Positions 1 through 5,785 of a stretch of 10,790 nt of DNA are shown here, in pieces. Under the pieces are notes generated by a model. That model was not told where the DNA came from. It saw only the letters and a program-made list of their open reading frames with translations, and did no database searches. This stretch comes from Sulfurimonas sp. (GTDB lineage Bacteria; Campylobacterota; Campylobacteria; Campylobacterales; Sulfurimonadaceae), in NCBI GenBank assembly GCA_026987995.1, contig JALSMC010000232.1:1-10790 (forward strand), in the 5' to 3' direction. Made by a program: the position numbers and the translations under genes. The stretch's first letter is position 1; every line of letters starts with the position of its first letter.

Positions 1-355
1 TAAGCTGTTCATCTTTTTCTTTATAAATAGCTTCTATCTTTTTTCTCTCTTCTATAAGCATCAACTCTTTTTGATCACGAAGCATTCTTGTTTCGCCTTC
101 AAGTTTTTCTACTTTAAACTGTAGTTTTTCATTTTGTTCTTGAAGTAGTTTGTAGTAGCGTTCATCATTTTTTGAACTAGATAATATAGATGCAGATTTT
201 TTTACTACTTTAGCTTTTGTATCTTCATTTATAAGTACCATTTTAATACCATTCTCAACTACAACTTCTAAAGAACCCCGACGTACACGATTATGAATAG
301 CCTCTTTTGAAACTCCAAAATATGCAGCAGCATCACTTACATTTAACTTTTTCAT
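1..355 (-). CDS. HTH (MerR/excisionase-like) plus coiled-coil protein, C-terminus beyond window
   Basis: This gene starts at 355 and leaves the window still open after 118 codons. Residues 3-40 look like a small winged-helix/excisionase type DNA-binding domain (LNVSDAAAYFGVSKEAIHNR, then VRRGSLE and a short hairpin ending in MVLIN). A lysine- and serine-rich linker follows at about 45-62. From about residue 63 onward the chain is highly charged with heptad-like leucine and isoleucine spacing (YYKLLQEQNEKLQFKVEKL), as expected of a long coiled coil. The ATG has an AAGGA Shine-Dalgarno seven bases upstream. It lies 14 bases after the yajQ stop, so the two are probably co-transcribed. The layout suggests a DNA-binding protein that oligomerises through its coiled coil, but no target can be read from the sequence. 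It may belong to one of the Campylobacterota families of unknown function; I cannot name one with confidence. Confidence 0.8.
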   Translation of the reverse strand, partial: MKKLNVSDAAAYFGVSKEAIHNRVRRGSLEVVVENGIKMVLINEDTKAKVVKKSASILSSSKNDERYYKLLQEQNEKLQFKVEKLEGETRMLRDQKELMLIEERKKIEAIYKEKDEQL

Positions 356-369
356 AAAAAAATCCTTTT

Positions 370-867
370 TTATCTCATATTTTCAAAAACTAAAGGTGCT
401 TCCCATTCACCCTCTCTTACCATCTTCATAACCTTTTGCAGTTCATCAAGTTTAGCACCTTTGATACGAATAGAATCACCCTCGATGTTAGCAGTCACTT
501 TTAGTTTCATCTTTTTGATGTCAGCACAGATTTTTTTTGCTTCTTTTGACTCGATGTAGTCTACTACTTTAAAAGTCGCTTTTCTATTTCCACCACTAGA
601 GTCTTCTACTTTTAACTCATCTAAAACTTTTGAAGAGAGTCCCTGTTTTAAGAACTTAGCGATAACTATGTCTTTTAATGCATCAAGTTTGTTATCAGAT
701 GAAGCGATAACTGTTAGAGTTTTTGCTTTTTCATTAAAAGTCACTTCAAAAGTTGTACCTTTAAAGTCATAACGGTTTGAAACTTCTCTGTCTACTAAAT
801 TTATCGCGTTTTTAAAGTTTTGCATGTCTATCTTTGCAGTTATATCAAATGAGTGTTCTTTTGCCAT
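370..867 (-). CDS. yajQ: YajQ family nucleotide-binding protein (UPF0234)
   Basis: The 165-aa product matches the YajQ family along its whole length (E. coli YajQ is about 163 aa). Recognisable blocks are SFDI near residue 6, NRYDFKG at 31-37, the KLKV..I.GD.IR..G...DELQ.VM.MVR stretch at 121-151, and the C-terminal PLVFENMR. YajQ proteins are small cytoplasmic proteins made of two similar alpha/beta domains. Homologues bind nucleotides; a Xanthomonas member is reported to bind cyclic di-GMP and to act with a transcription factor. Whether this one binds cyclic di-GMP is not visible. An AAAGG-type Shine-Dalgarno precedes the ATG, and an extended -10 box lies about 30 bases upstream. The following gene encodes an HTH protein, which would fit a role alongside a regulator, but that link is inference. 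Confidence 0.93.
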   Translation of the reverse strand: MAKEHSFDITAKIDMQNFKNAINLVDREVSNRYDFKGTTFEVTFNEKAKTLTVIASSDNKLDALKDIVIAKFLKQGLSSKVLDELKVEDSSGGNRKATFKVVDYIESKEAKKICADIKKMKLKVTANIEGDSIRIKGAKLDELQKVMKMVREGEWEAPLVFENMR

Positions 868-894
868 TTTTTGCCTTTTATATTTATTGTTGTT

Positions 895-903
895 ATTATA
901 ACA
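895..903 (-). promoter_or_regulatory. Extended -10 promoter for yajQ
   Basis: On the minus strand the 60-base frdB-yajQ gap contains TGTTATAAT, a full extended -10 element (TGnTATAAT). A start about seven bases downstream would give a leader of roughly 21 bases ending at the yajQ ATG. No good -35 hexamer is visible, which is usual for Campylobacterota sigma70 promoters. The box lies within a 13-base palindrome at 891-903 (arms TGTTAT and ATAACA). Confidence 0.6.
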
Positions 904-927
904 TACTTGTTAGTTAGTCTCTTTGTT

Positions 928-1632
928 TTAAAACTGTGGACTACCGTCAAAACCAAACCCACCATCAAAGGAGCCAAAATTTGGGTCCATAAAACCAAAC
1001 TGTGCGGACTTCATTCTCAGCATCTCTATATCTGCCTTGCTTGAGATGTTTTGAGGGCAAACAACACTGCAGTTATCACATAAAGTACAATCCCAAATAC
1101 CTTTTGTTTGTACATCACTCATCTTACCTTGCACATCATCTTCGCGTTTATCGCTTGCATATTTCCAAACACGAGTCAGAGCAAATGGTCCTAAGAAGTC
1201 GCCATTAACTGCATAAACAGGACAAGCACTATAACAAGAGCTACAGAGGATGCAGTCACTTTGCACTTCGTTTATTTTAGCATCATTTGCATCAAGGGTA
1301 TTACTCAGGGCTACTTTAGAAAGCCATGCTTTTGCTGTTTTGTTAAAACTATATGCCTTGTCCATGTCTACAACTAAGTCACGAACTACTTCCATATTAT
1401 TAAGAGGCTCAACTCTATCCCCATCTTGTATTTTGTAAGAACAAGCCAAAACTTCTACTTCGTTAACTCGCATAGAACAAGAGCCACAAACACTACTACG
1501 ACAGCCACTACTAAACGCCAATGTGTTATCTTTTGTTTGTTTGATGTCGTTTAGAACTTCTAAAAGTGTAGCATCAACTAAGATACTCTCGTACTCAACA
1601 AATCCAGTATCTTTTTTTATACTTATTTTCAT
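928..1632 (-). CDS. frdB: Fumarate reductase/succinate dehydrogenase iron-sulfur subunit
   Basis: This 234-aa protein carries electrons between the flavoprotein and a redox partner. Residues 1-95 form the plant-ferredoxin-type domain with [2Fe-2S] ligands C44, C49, C52 and C64. The C-terminal domain has a [4Fe-4S] motif (C127, C130, C133, C137, followed by P). The third cluster motif is CTLCDNCSVVCP with C182, C185, C188 and C192. Classical FrdB/SdhB has a hydrophobic residue at the second of these positions and holds a [3Fe-4S] cluster, so the extra cysteine suggests a second [4Fe-4S]. The protein ends in an unusual glycine/phenylalanine-rich tail (about 212-234). No CCG (heterodisulfide reductase-like) domain is fused. 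It starts 19 bases after the flavoprotein gene, with AGGAA five bases before the ATG. The pair may work as fumarate reductase in the reductive TCA cycle or as a succinate dehydrogenase; sequence alone does not fix the direction. Confidence 0.9.
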   Translation of the reverse strand: MKISIKKDTGFVEYESILVDATLLEVLNDIKQTKDNTLAFSSGCRSSVCGSCSMRVNEVEVLACSYKIQDGDRVEPLNNMEVVRDLVVDMDKAYSFNKTAKAWLSKVALSNTLDANDAKINEVQSDCILCSSCYSACPVYAVNGDFLGPFALTRVWKYASDKREDDVQGKMSDVQTKGIWDCTLCDNCSVVCPQNISSKADIEMLRMKSAQFGFMDPNFGSFDGGFGFDGSPQF

Positions 1633-1651
1633 TATAATTCCTAACTATATA

Positions 1652-3169
1652 CTAAACTATATAGTGAGCACCACAGCTCACTTCACGTGCTAATGCACTC
1701 TTAACAACAACTTCACAAACATCTAAACTATTTTTAAACTCAAGAAACTCAATGAGGTTAGTATTGTAAACTTTTGAAATATCACTAACCCCTAACTTAG
1801 ATATGTTAGCTTTTATGTCTTGTACTTCTTGGAGTGCCACCTTAAGCTCTTCTTTTGTTCTCACAATACCAACATTTTTGTAAAACAAATCACCAATATG
1901 CTCGCGTTTGGCATAAAAATCAAGAACATTTTCATAAGTCTTTATCTCATCTATAACAGAAGTTATGTCTGCATTTAAAGGGATAGTTCTTCCATTTTCT
2001 TTCGCATAAAGTGCTGCATTTACTCCTGCCTCTTTACCAAAAACTACTATCTCTAAAAGAGAGTTTCCACCTAAACGGTTTGCTCCATGAACTCTATGGT
2101 TCGCGCACTCTCCACAAGCGAAAAGTCCTTTAAGAGAAGTAGCTGATTTATTATCAACTCGCACTCCACCCATAGTGTAATGAGCTACGGGTTTAATAGG
2201 CATAAGCTCATGCACTGGGTCTAAATTTTCATAGAGTTTTGCCAGTTTTCTCTCTTGAGGCAAGCCCTCATCTATGAGTTTTTCGCCAAGGTGTCGTATG
2301 TCTAAAAAGACATCTTCGCCTTTTTTTATCTCTGCATCTATTGCTCGGCTTAAAACATCACGAGGGGCTAACTCTTTTGTAAAACGCTCACCCTTGGAGT
2401 TGAGGATATAACCGCCCTCTCCGCGAGCTGATTCACTTATGAGGATACTACAACTTTTAAGCCCAGTTGGATGAAACTGCACAAACTCCATGTCTATGAG
2501 CTCTGCCCCTGCACGTGCTGCTGTTGCTATGCCATCACCCGTTGATGCCGTAGAGTTTGTAGAGTTTTTATCGTAGATACGGCTATACCCACCACTAGCA
2601 AGTACTACTGCGTTTGCTTCATAGATTTCTACTTCACCACTTCTTATATCTAAGACTTTTGCACCACAAACGCCATCATTTTCATCTTTTAAAATCTCTA
2701 GTAGATACTTCTCATTTTGTATCTCTATGTCTGCTTCAAGACATCTGTCATAAATAGTATGGAGTATTTTTAGCCCTGTATAGTCTTGTGCGTAACAAGC
2801 ACGAGAAGCACTCGCACCACCCAAAGCACGTTGCGCAACTTTTGCATCTTGGGTCCGAGAGAAACAAACACCAATAGAGTCTAACCACTCTATAGCTTTT
2901 GGAGCACTCTCGCACATAAAACGGATAGCTTCTGGATCTGCTTCTCCGTGAGCTGACTTAAGTGTGTTAGCGATGTGATCTTCTACACTATCTTCACCTG
3001 CATTACCAAGAGCTGCGTTTATACCACCTTGAGCCATACAGGTTTGACTTCTAGTTGGGTACTCTTTTGTGAGAACTATAACATCAGCACCACTTTCTTT
3101 GGCATTTAGAGCTGCTGTTAGTCCTGCTCCCCCTGCTCCAATTATTAAAACATCACATTTTTTATTCAT
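1652..3169 (-). CDS. frdA: Fumarate reductase/succinate dehydrogenase flavoprotein subunit
   Basis: This 505-aa FAD protein interconverts fumarate and succinate. The Rossmann FAD motif is GAGGAGLTAAL at 11-21. Substrate and proton-transfer residues known from E. coli FrdA are in place: H233 in FHPTG, S245-E246 before ARGEGG, R270 in APRD, H330 in AHYTMGG and R365 in HGANRLGGNS. The histidine that binds FAD covalently in classical enzymes (RSHT) is glutamine here (RSQT, Q42), so FAD is probably held non-covalently. The protein is about 80-100 residues shorter than E. coli FrdA/SdhA, mainly at the C-terminus. There is no Tat signal, so it should be cytoplasmic, unlike the periplasmic methylmenaquinol:fumarate reductases of Campylobacter and Wolinella. 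L-aspartate oxidase (NadB) is a related alternative, but the adjacent iron-sulfur subunit argues strongly against it. The Shine-Dalgarno is a weak AAGAAGA. Confidence 0.9.
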   Translation of the reverse strand: MNKKCDVLIIGAGGAGLTAALNAKESGADVIVLTKEYPTRSQTCMAQGGINAALGNAGEDSVEDHIANTLKSAHGEADPEAIRFMCESAPKAIEWLDSIGVCFSRTQDAKVAQRALGGASASRACYAQDYTGLKILHTIYDRCLEADIEIQNEKYLLEILKDENDGVCGAKVLDIRSGEVEIYEANAVVLASGGYSRIYDKNSTNSTASTGDGIATAARAGAELIDMEFVQFHPTGLKSCSILISESARGEGGYILNSKGERFTKELAPRDVLSRAIDAEIKKGEDVFLDIRHLGEKLIDEGLPQERKLAKLYENLDPVHELMPIKPVAHYTMGGVRVDNKSATSLKGLFACGECANHRVHGANRLGGNSLLEIVVFGKEAGVNAALYAKENGRTIPLNADITSVIDEIKTYENVLDFYAKREHIGDLFYKNVGIVRTKEELKVALQEVQDIKANISKLGVSDISKVYNTNLIEFLEFKNSLDVCEVVVKSALAREVSCGAHYIV

Positions 3170-3197
3170 ATTTTCTTCTTTAAAATTATTATTGTAA

Positions 3198-3206
3198 ATT
3201 ATATCA
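3198..3206 (-). promoter_or_regulatory. Possible extended -10 promoter for frdAB inside the yqaA stop region
   Basis: The last yqaA codons and stop read TGATATAAT on the minus strand, which is a perfect TGnTATAAT element. A start about seven bases downstream would give a leader of about 21 bases before the frdA ATG, the same geometry as at yajQ. No -35 is evident. The match could come by chance from the Met-Ile-stop coding sequence, so confidence is moderate. Confidence 0.45.
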
Positions 3207-3603
3207 TAAGTGTTAGTACATAGTATCGTAGAACTCTAAGTGAGCCCGCGACAATAACGAACCAAACAAACTTCAGTCTAACAAGACCTGCTACAAGTGT
3301 TAGTGGGTCACCGATGAGAGGTAACCATGAGAGCAGTAGAGCTAAGTAGCCGTACTTATGTCCTAAGACAAATGATTTTTTACCGAGTTTAGATGCAAAA
3401 AGTTTTGTTTTTGTTTTCTCGTAAAGATAGTAACCAAGATAATAGTTGAGAATGATGGCTAAAACATTACCACTTGAAGCGGATAGCATCGCGTTTAGAG
3501 TCGGCATCTCATTTGTTATGGCTAGATAAAAAGCTGCTTCAGAAGAAAAGGGGAGAATAGTTGCTGCAAGGAATGCGGAGAAAAAGAGAGCAGCCTCAGC
3601 CAT
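3199..3603 (-). CDS. yqaA: YqaA family inner-membrane protein (DedA/VTT-like)
   Basis: The 134-aa hydrophobic product resembles E. coli YqaA (about 142 aa) from its first residue (MAEAALFFSAFLAATILPFSSEA against MSEALSLFSLFASSFLSATLLPGNSEV), which supports this start. Segments at about 4-28, 36-60, 84-106 and 110-131 are membrane-embedded or re-entrant candidates. The WLPLIGDPLTLVAG stretch (93-106) and the arginines R123 and R126 near the end match the conserved VTT/DedA-like core. Relatives in the DedA superfamily are linked to lipid or proton transport, but YqaA itself has no settled function. The gene begins six bases after the hydroxyacid dehydrogenase stop and has no clear Shine-Dalgarno, so it is probably translated by coupling to the gene before it. 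It is not an anchor subunit for the neighbouring FrdAB: it lacks the heme-ligand histidine pattern of a cytochrome b and belongs to another family. Confidence 0.85.
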   Translation of the reverse strand: MAEAALFFSAFLAATILPFSSEAAFYLAITNEMPTLNAMLSASSGNVLAIILNYYLGYYLYEKTKTKLFASKLGKKSFVLGHKYGYLALLLSWLPLIGDPLTLVAGLVRLKFVWFVIVAGSLRVLRYYVLTLMI

Positions 3604-3609
3604 AAGTGA

Positions 3610-4533
3610 CTAGAGGTTCTCTTGGATATTTTGAGCAACACTCGCTATAAGTTTCTCACGTGCTTCAACAGATGTCCAAGCGATATGAGGAGTGATGTAG
3701 AGTCTATCACTATTTTTCACACTTAAAAAAGGATGCTCTTCGTGCATAGGCTCTTCGCCCAAAACATCTAAACCAAAGAAGATATTCTTCTCATCAATGA
3801 TGCGAGCAATTGCATCCTCATTGATAATATCTCCACGACCAAGGTTAAGTAGAGTAGCTCCCTCTTTACAAGTTAACAGTTGTTCATAGTCAATTAAATT
3901 ATTTGTTTTTTCATTCAAAGGGGCATGAATAGTGATAATATCGCAAGTTTTCAACATATCTTCTAAACTTGTTCTTTGGAAATCCTCTGTACGGTTGACA
4001 CCACTTGTAGAGTAGTAAGAAACTTCCGCTCCAAAAGCTTGTGCAATGTTAGCGACACCACGTCCAATCTTTCCAAGACCAACAATTCCCCACTTTTTGC
4101 CCTTTACCTCAAAAAATGGATGTGTCACATCTGTAAAGATTTTACTTCTTGAATATGTTCCATCTTTAACAACTTCATCGTAGTAACGAGAATGACCTAA
4201 AAGATAAAAAAGCATAGAAAAAGTGTGCTGGATTACAGAGTCAGTTGAATAACCTGCAACATTTTTCACCGCTATATTTAACTCTTTGGCTGCATCTAGG
4301 TCGACATTGTTCATACCCGTTGCTGCGATACAGATAAGTTTTAAATTTTTAGCCTCAAGCATGAGCTTTTTTGTAATAATAACTTTGTTAGTGATGATAA
4401 CATCTGCGTTTGTTATACGTTCTTTTGTTTCATCTGCATGAGTAGTTTCATAGTTTACTACTTCCCCAAACTGATTAAAAACATCTAAGTTAGTATTACC
4501 AAAAGTGAGAGTGTCTAATAAAACTATCTGCAT
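3610..4533 (-). CDS. D-2-hydroxyacid dehydrogenase (hydroxypyruvate/glyoxylate reductase-like)
   Basis: This 307-aa soluble dehydrogenase reduces 2-keto acids to D-2-hydroxy acids with NAD(P)H. It has the family's split catalytic domain around a Rossmann domain. The dinucleotide motif is GLGKIG (152-157). The catalytic triad is R233 (LGRGD), E261 (GEEP) and H283 (TPHIAW), and CIAATGMNNVD (68-78) is the usual substrate-loop region. The residue ending the second Rossmann strand is not the usual aspartate (EVSYYSTSG, about 170-178), so NADPH use is possible. The substrate cannot be read from sequence: glycerate/hydroxypyruvate, lactate and glyoxylate enzymes all share this fold. It lacks the C-terminal ACT domain of many 3-phosphoglycerate dehydrogenases, so a serA call would be unsafe. 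The ATG directly follows the purT stop with no spacer, and its Shine-Dalgarno AAGGA lies inside purT, which indicates tight co-translation. Confidence 0.9.
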   Translation of the reverse strand: MQIVLLDTLTFGNTNLDVFNQFGEVVNYETTHADETKERITNADVIITNKVIITKKLMLEAKNLKLICIAATGMNNVDLDAAKELNIAVKNVAGYSTDSVIQHTFSMLFYLLGHSRYYDEVVKDGTYSRSKIFTDVTHPFFEVKGKKWGIVGLGKIGRGVANIAQAFGAEVSYYSTSGVNRTEDFQRTSLEDMLKTCDIITIHAPLNEKTNNLIDYEQLLTCKEGATLLNLGRGDIINEDAIARIIDEKNIFFGLDVLGEEPMHEEHPFLSVKNSDRLYITPHIAWTSVEAREKLIASVAQNIQENL

Positions 4534-5700
4534 CTAGTTATCCTTTATGCCTTCTATAAGTTCACGAGCTTTCTCTAGTGCTGCATCAACTTCATCATAA
4601 ACAAGAGCAACAGCTAAACGACGTCCTTTGTGTGCTTCTGGTTTTGAGAAGACTCTTACAAAAGAGTTCTCTGAGAAAAGTGACTCATCTACATCTATAA
4701 CAGGAGCATTTGAGTGTGCCATCTGCGTTTTGTAAGCAGCAGAAGCACCTGAACCATAAAAAGTAAAGCCTAAAGGAAGTCCAAGAACTGCGCGAAGATG
4801 TAGGGCAAATTCGCTTTGACTTTGTGTGATAAGTGTTACCATGCCTGTGTCATGTGGGCGAGGAGAAACTTCAGAGAAATAAACCTCATCACCTTTGATA
4901 AAAAGCTCCACACCGAAGATACCACGACCACCTAAGCCATCAGTGATTTTTTTCGCCATTTCTTCTGACTTCTGCTTAGCAATTTCACTCATCTGCATTG
5001 GTTGCCATGAAAAAACATAGTCCCCATCTCTCTGCTCATGCCCAATAGGCTCACAAAAAACAGTCTCACTTCCATTTCGAGCAGTAAGCATAGTAATCTC
5101 ATAATCAAAGTCAACAAAAGCTTCAACTATCAACTCACTCGCATCACCACGAGCTTCTTTAGCTATCTCCCAAGATTTAGGAACATCCTCCTCGCTACGA
5201 CAGATACTCTGACCGTGTCCGGATGAACTCATAACAGGTTTTATAACACAAGGATAACCCATGCGTTTACTCGCTTCAAGTAGTCCTTCCTCAGTTGTAA
5301 CGAACTCATAAGGACCAGTTTTAAGGTCTAAAACTTCAGCAGCAAAAGTACGGATGTTTTTTCTATTCATCGTCTTACTTACTGCGTTTGCATTAGGGAT
5401 GACATTGTAACCCTTATCTTCTGCTGCAAAAAGAGCATCGATGCTAATAGCTTCTATCTCAGGTAAGATGTAGTCAGGTTTTTCACGATAGATGATTTCA
5501 AGAAGTGCATCTTTATCTTGCATATTTACAACATAGCTTCGATGTGCAACATGATGAGCAGGAGCATTTTGGTATCTGTCAACAGCGATGACTTCAAGTC
5601 CTAAACGCTGTGCTTCGATAGCCACTTCTTTTCCAAGTTCACCCGAACCGAGTAACATTACTTTTTTTGAGTTTGATTTGAGAGGTGCAGAGAATTGCAT
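4534..5700 (-). CDS. purT: Formate-dependent phosphoribosylglycinamide formyltransferase (GAR transformylase 2)
   Basis: The 388-aa protein is a close match to E. coli PurT (392 aa). It makes formyl-GAR from GAR, formate and ATP in the third step of purine synthesis, replacing folate-dependent PurN. The N-terminal PreATP-grasp domain holds [21 protein letters not shown] (E21) and the GAR-contacting E81 in LPEIEAI. The ATP-grasp domain has R113, K154 and the glycine-rich loop [10 protein letters not shown] (154-163), then metal ligands E265 (FGVELF) and E277 in [11 protein letters not shown] with R281 and D284. K353 and R360-R361 close the phosphate site. All key residues are present, so it should be active in the cytosol. 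It heads the metabolic gene run, with a TATAAT box and its Shine-Dalgarno (AGGAT) both inside a perfect inverted repeat that touches the start codon. Confidence 0.97.
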   Translation of the reverse strand: MQFSAPLKSNSKKVMLLGSGELGKEVAIEAQRLGLEVIAVDRYQNAPAHHVAHRSYVVNMQDKDALLEIIYREKPDYILPEIEAISIDALFAAEDKGYNVIPNANAVSKTMNRKNIRTFAAEVLDLKTGPYEFVTTEEGLLEASKRMGYPCVIKPVMSSSGHGQSICRSEEDVPKSWEIAKEARGDASELIVEAFVDFDYEITMLTARNGSETVFCEPIGHEQRDGDYVFSWQPMQMSEIAKQKSEEMAKKITDGLGGRGIFGVELFIKGDEVYFSEVSPRPHDTGMVTLITQSQSEFALHLRAVLGLPLGFTFYGSGASAAYKTQMAHSNAPVIDVDESLFSENSFVRVFSKPEAHKGRRLAVALVYDEVDAALEKARELIEGIKDN

Positions 5701-5737
5701 ATAATTATCCTAATGATTAAATATTAGGATAATTATA
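5700..5737 (-). repeat. Perfect 15-bp inverted repeat abutting the purT start codon
   Basis: The arms are 5700-5714 and 5723-5737 (core ATAATTATCCTAAT and ATTAGGATAATTAT) with an 8-base spacer at 5715-5722. The arm next to purT contains its Shine-Dalgarno (AGGAT at 5711-5707), seven bases from the ATG; the distal arm contains a TATAAT box. RNA that reads in from upstream would fold into a hairpin hiding the ribosome binding site. RNA started from the local TATAAT would begin inside the distal arm and could not form it. The repeat could also be a protein operator; no regulator is identified. Confidence 0.85.
5732..5737 (-). promoter_or_regulatory. Putative -10 box for purT
   Basis: TATAAT on the minus strand lies about 32 bases before the purT ATG, just after the flgE terminator, where a new promoter is expected. 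The upstream 20-30 bases are T-rich on the same strand without a -35 consensus, as in Campylobacterota sigma70 promoters. Predicted start near 5725, giving a leader of about 25 bases. Confidence 0.5.
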
Positions 5738-5756
5738 GCTAAAAGAGTTAAAGAGA

Positions 5757-5785
5757 AAAAACTAAGAAGAGTTTTCTTAGTTTTT
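5757..5785 (-). terminator. Intrinsic terminator after flgE
   Basis: A perfect 12-bp inverted repeat has arms 5757-5768 and 5774-5785 (AAAAACTAAGAA and TTCTTAGTTTTT) with a 5-base loop. Read on the minus strand, the stem ends in a U run that continues into a T-rich stretch. The flgE stop codon (5777-5779) lies inside the upstream arm. It should end the flagellar transcript before purT. The stem is AT-rich, so some read-through is plausible. Confidence 0.8.

Noticed and set aside
925..934. GTTTTAAAAC palindrome at the frdB stop, considered as a terminator
   Set aside because: It has no loop, no GC in the stem centre and no U run after it.
853..1044. 63-codon plus-strand frame across the yajQ-frdB gap
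   Set aside because: It covers coding sequence of both neighbours in antisense, and its hydrophobic start comes from the complement of the yajQ promoter region.
1652..3169. Reading the flavoprotein as L-aspartate oxidase (NadB)
   Set aside because: NadB also lacks the covalent-FAD histidine, but the gene is paired with an SdhB/FrdB-type iron-sulfur subunit, and the AHYTMGG and HGANRLGGNS blocks fit a fumarate reductase partner better.
3199..3603. YqaA-like protein as the membrane anchor of FrdAB
   Set aside because: Its sequence follows the YqaA/VTT pattern from start to end and shows no cytochrome b heme-ligand arrangement.
3610..4533. Naming the hydroxyacid dehydrogenase serA
   Set aside because: It has no C-terminal ACT domain and is only 307 aa; the catalytic triad is shared by many substrate classes.
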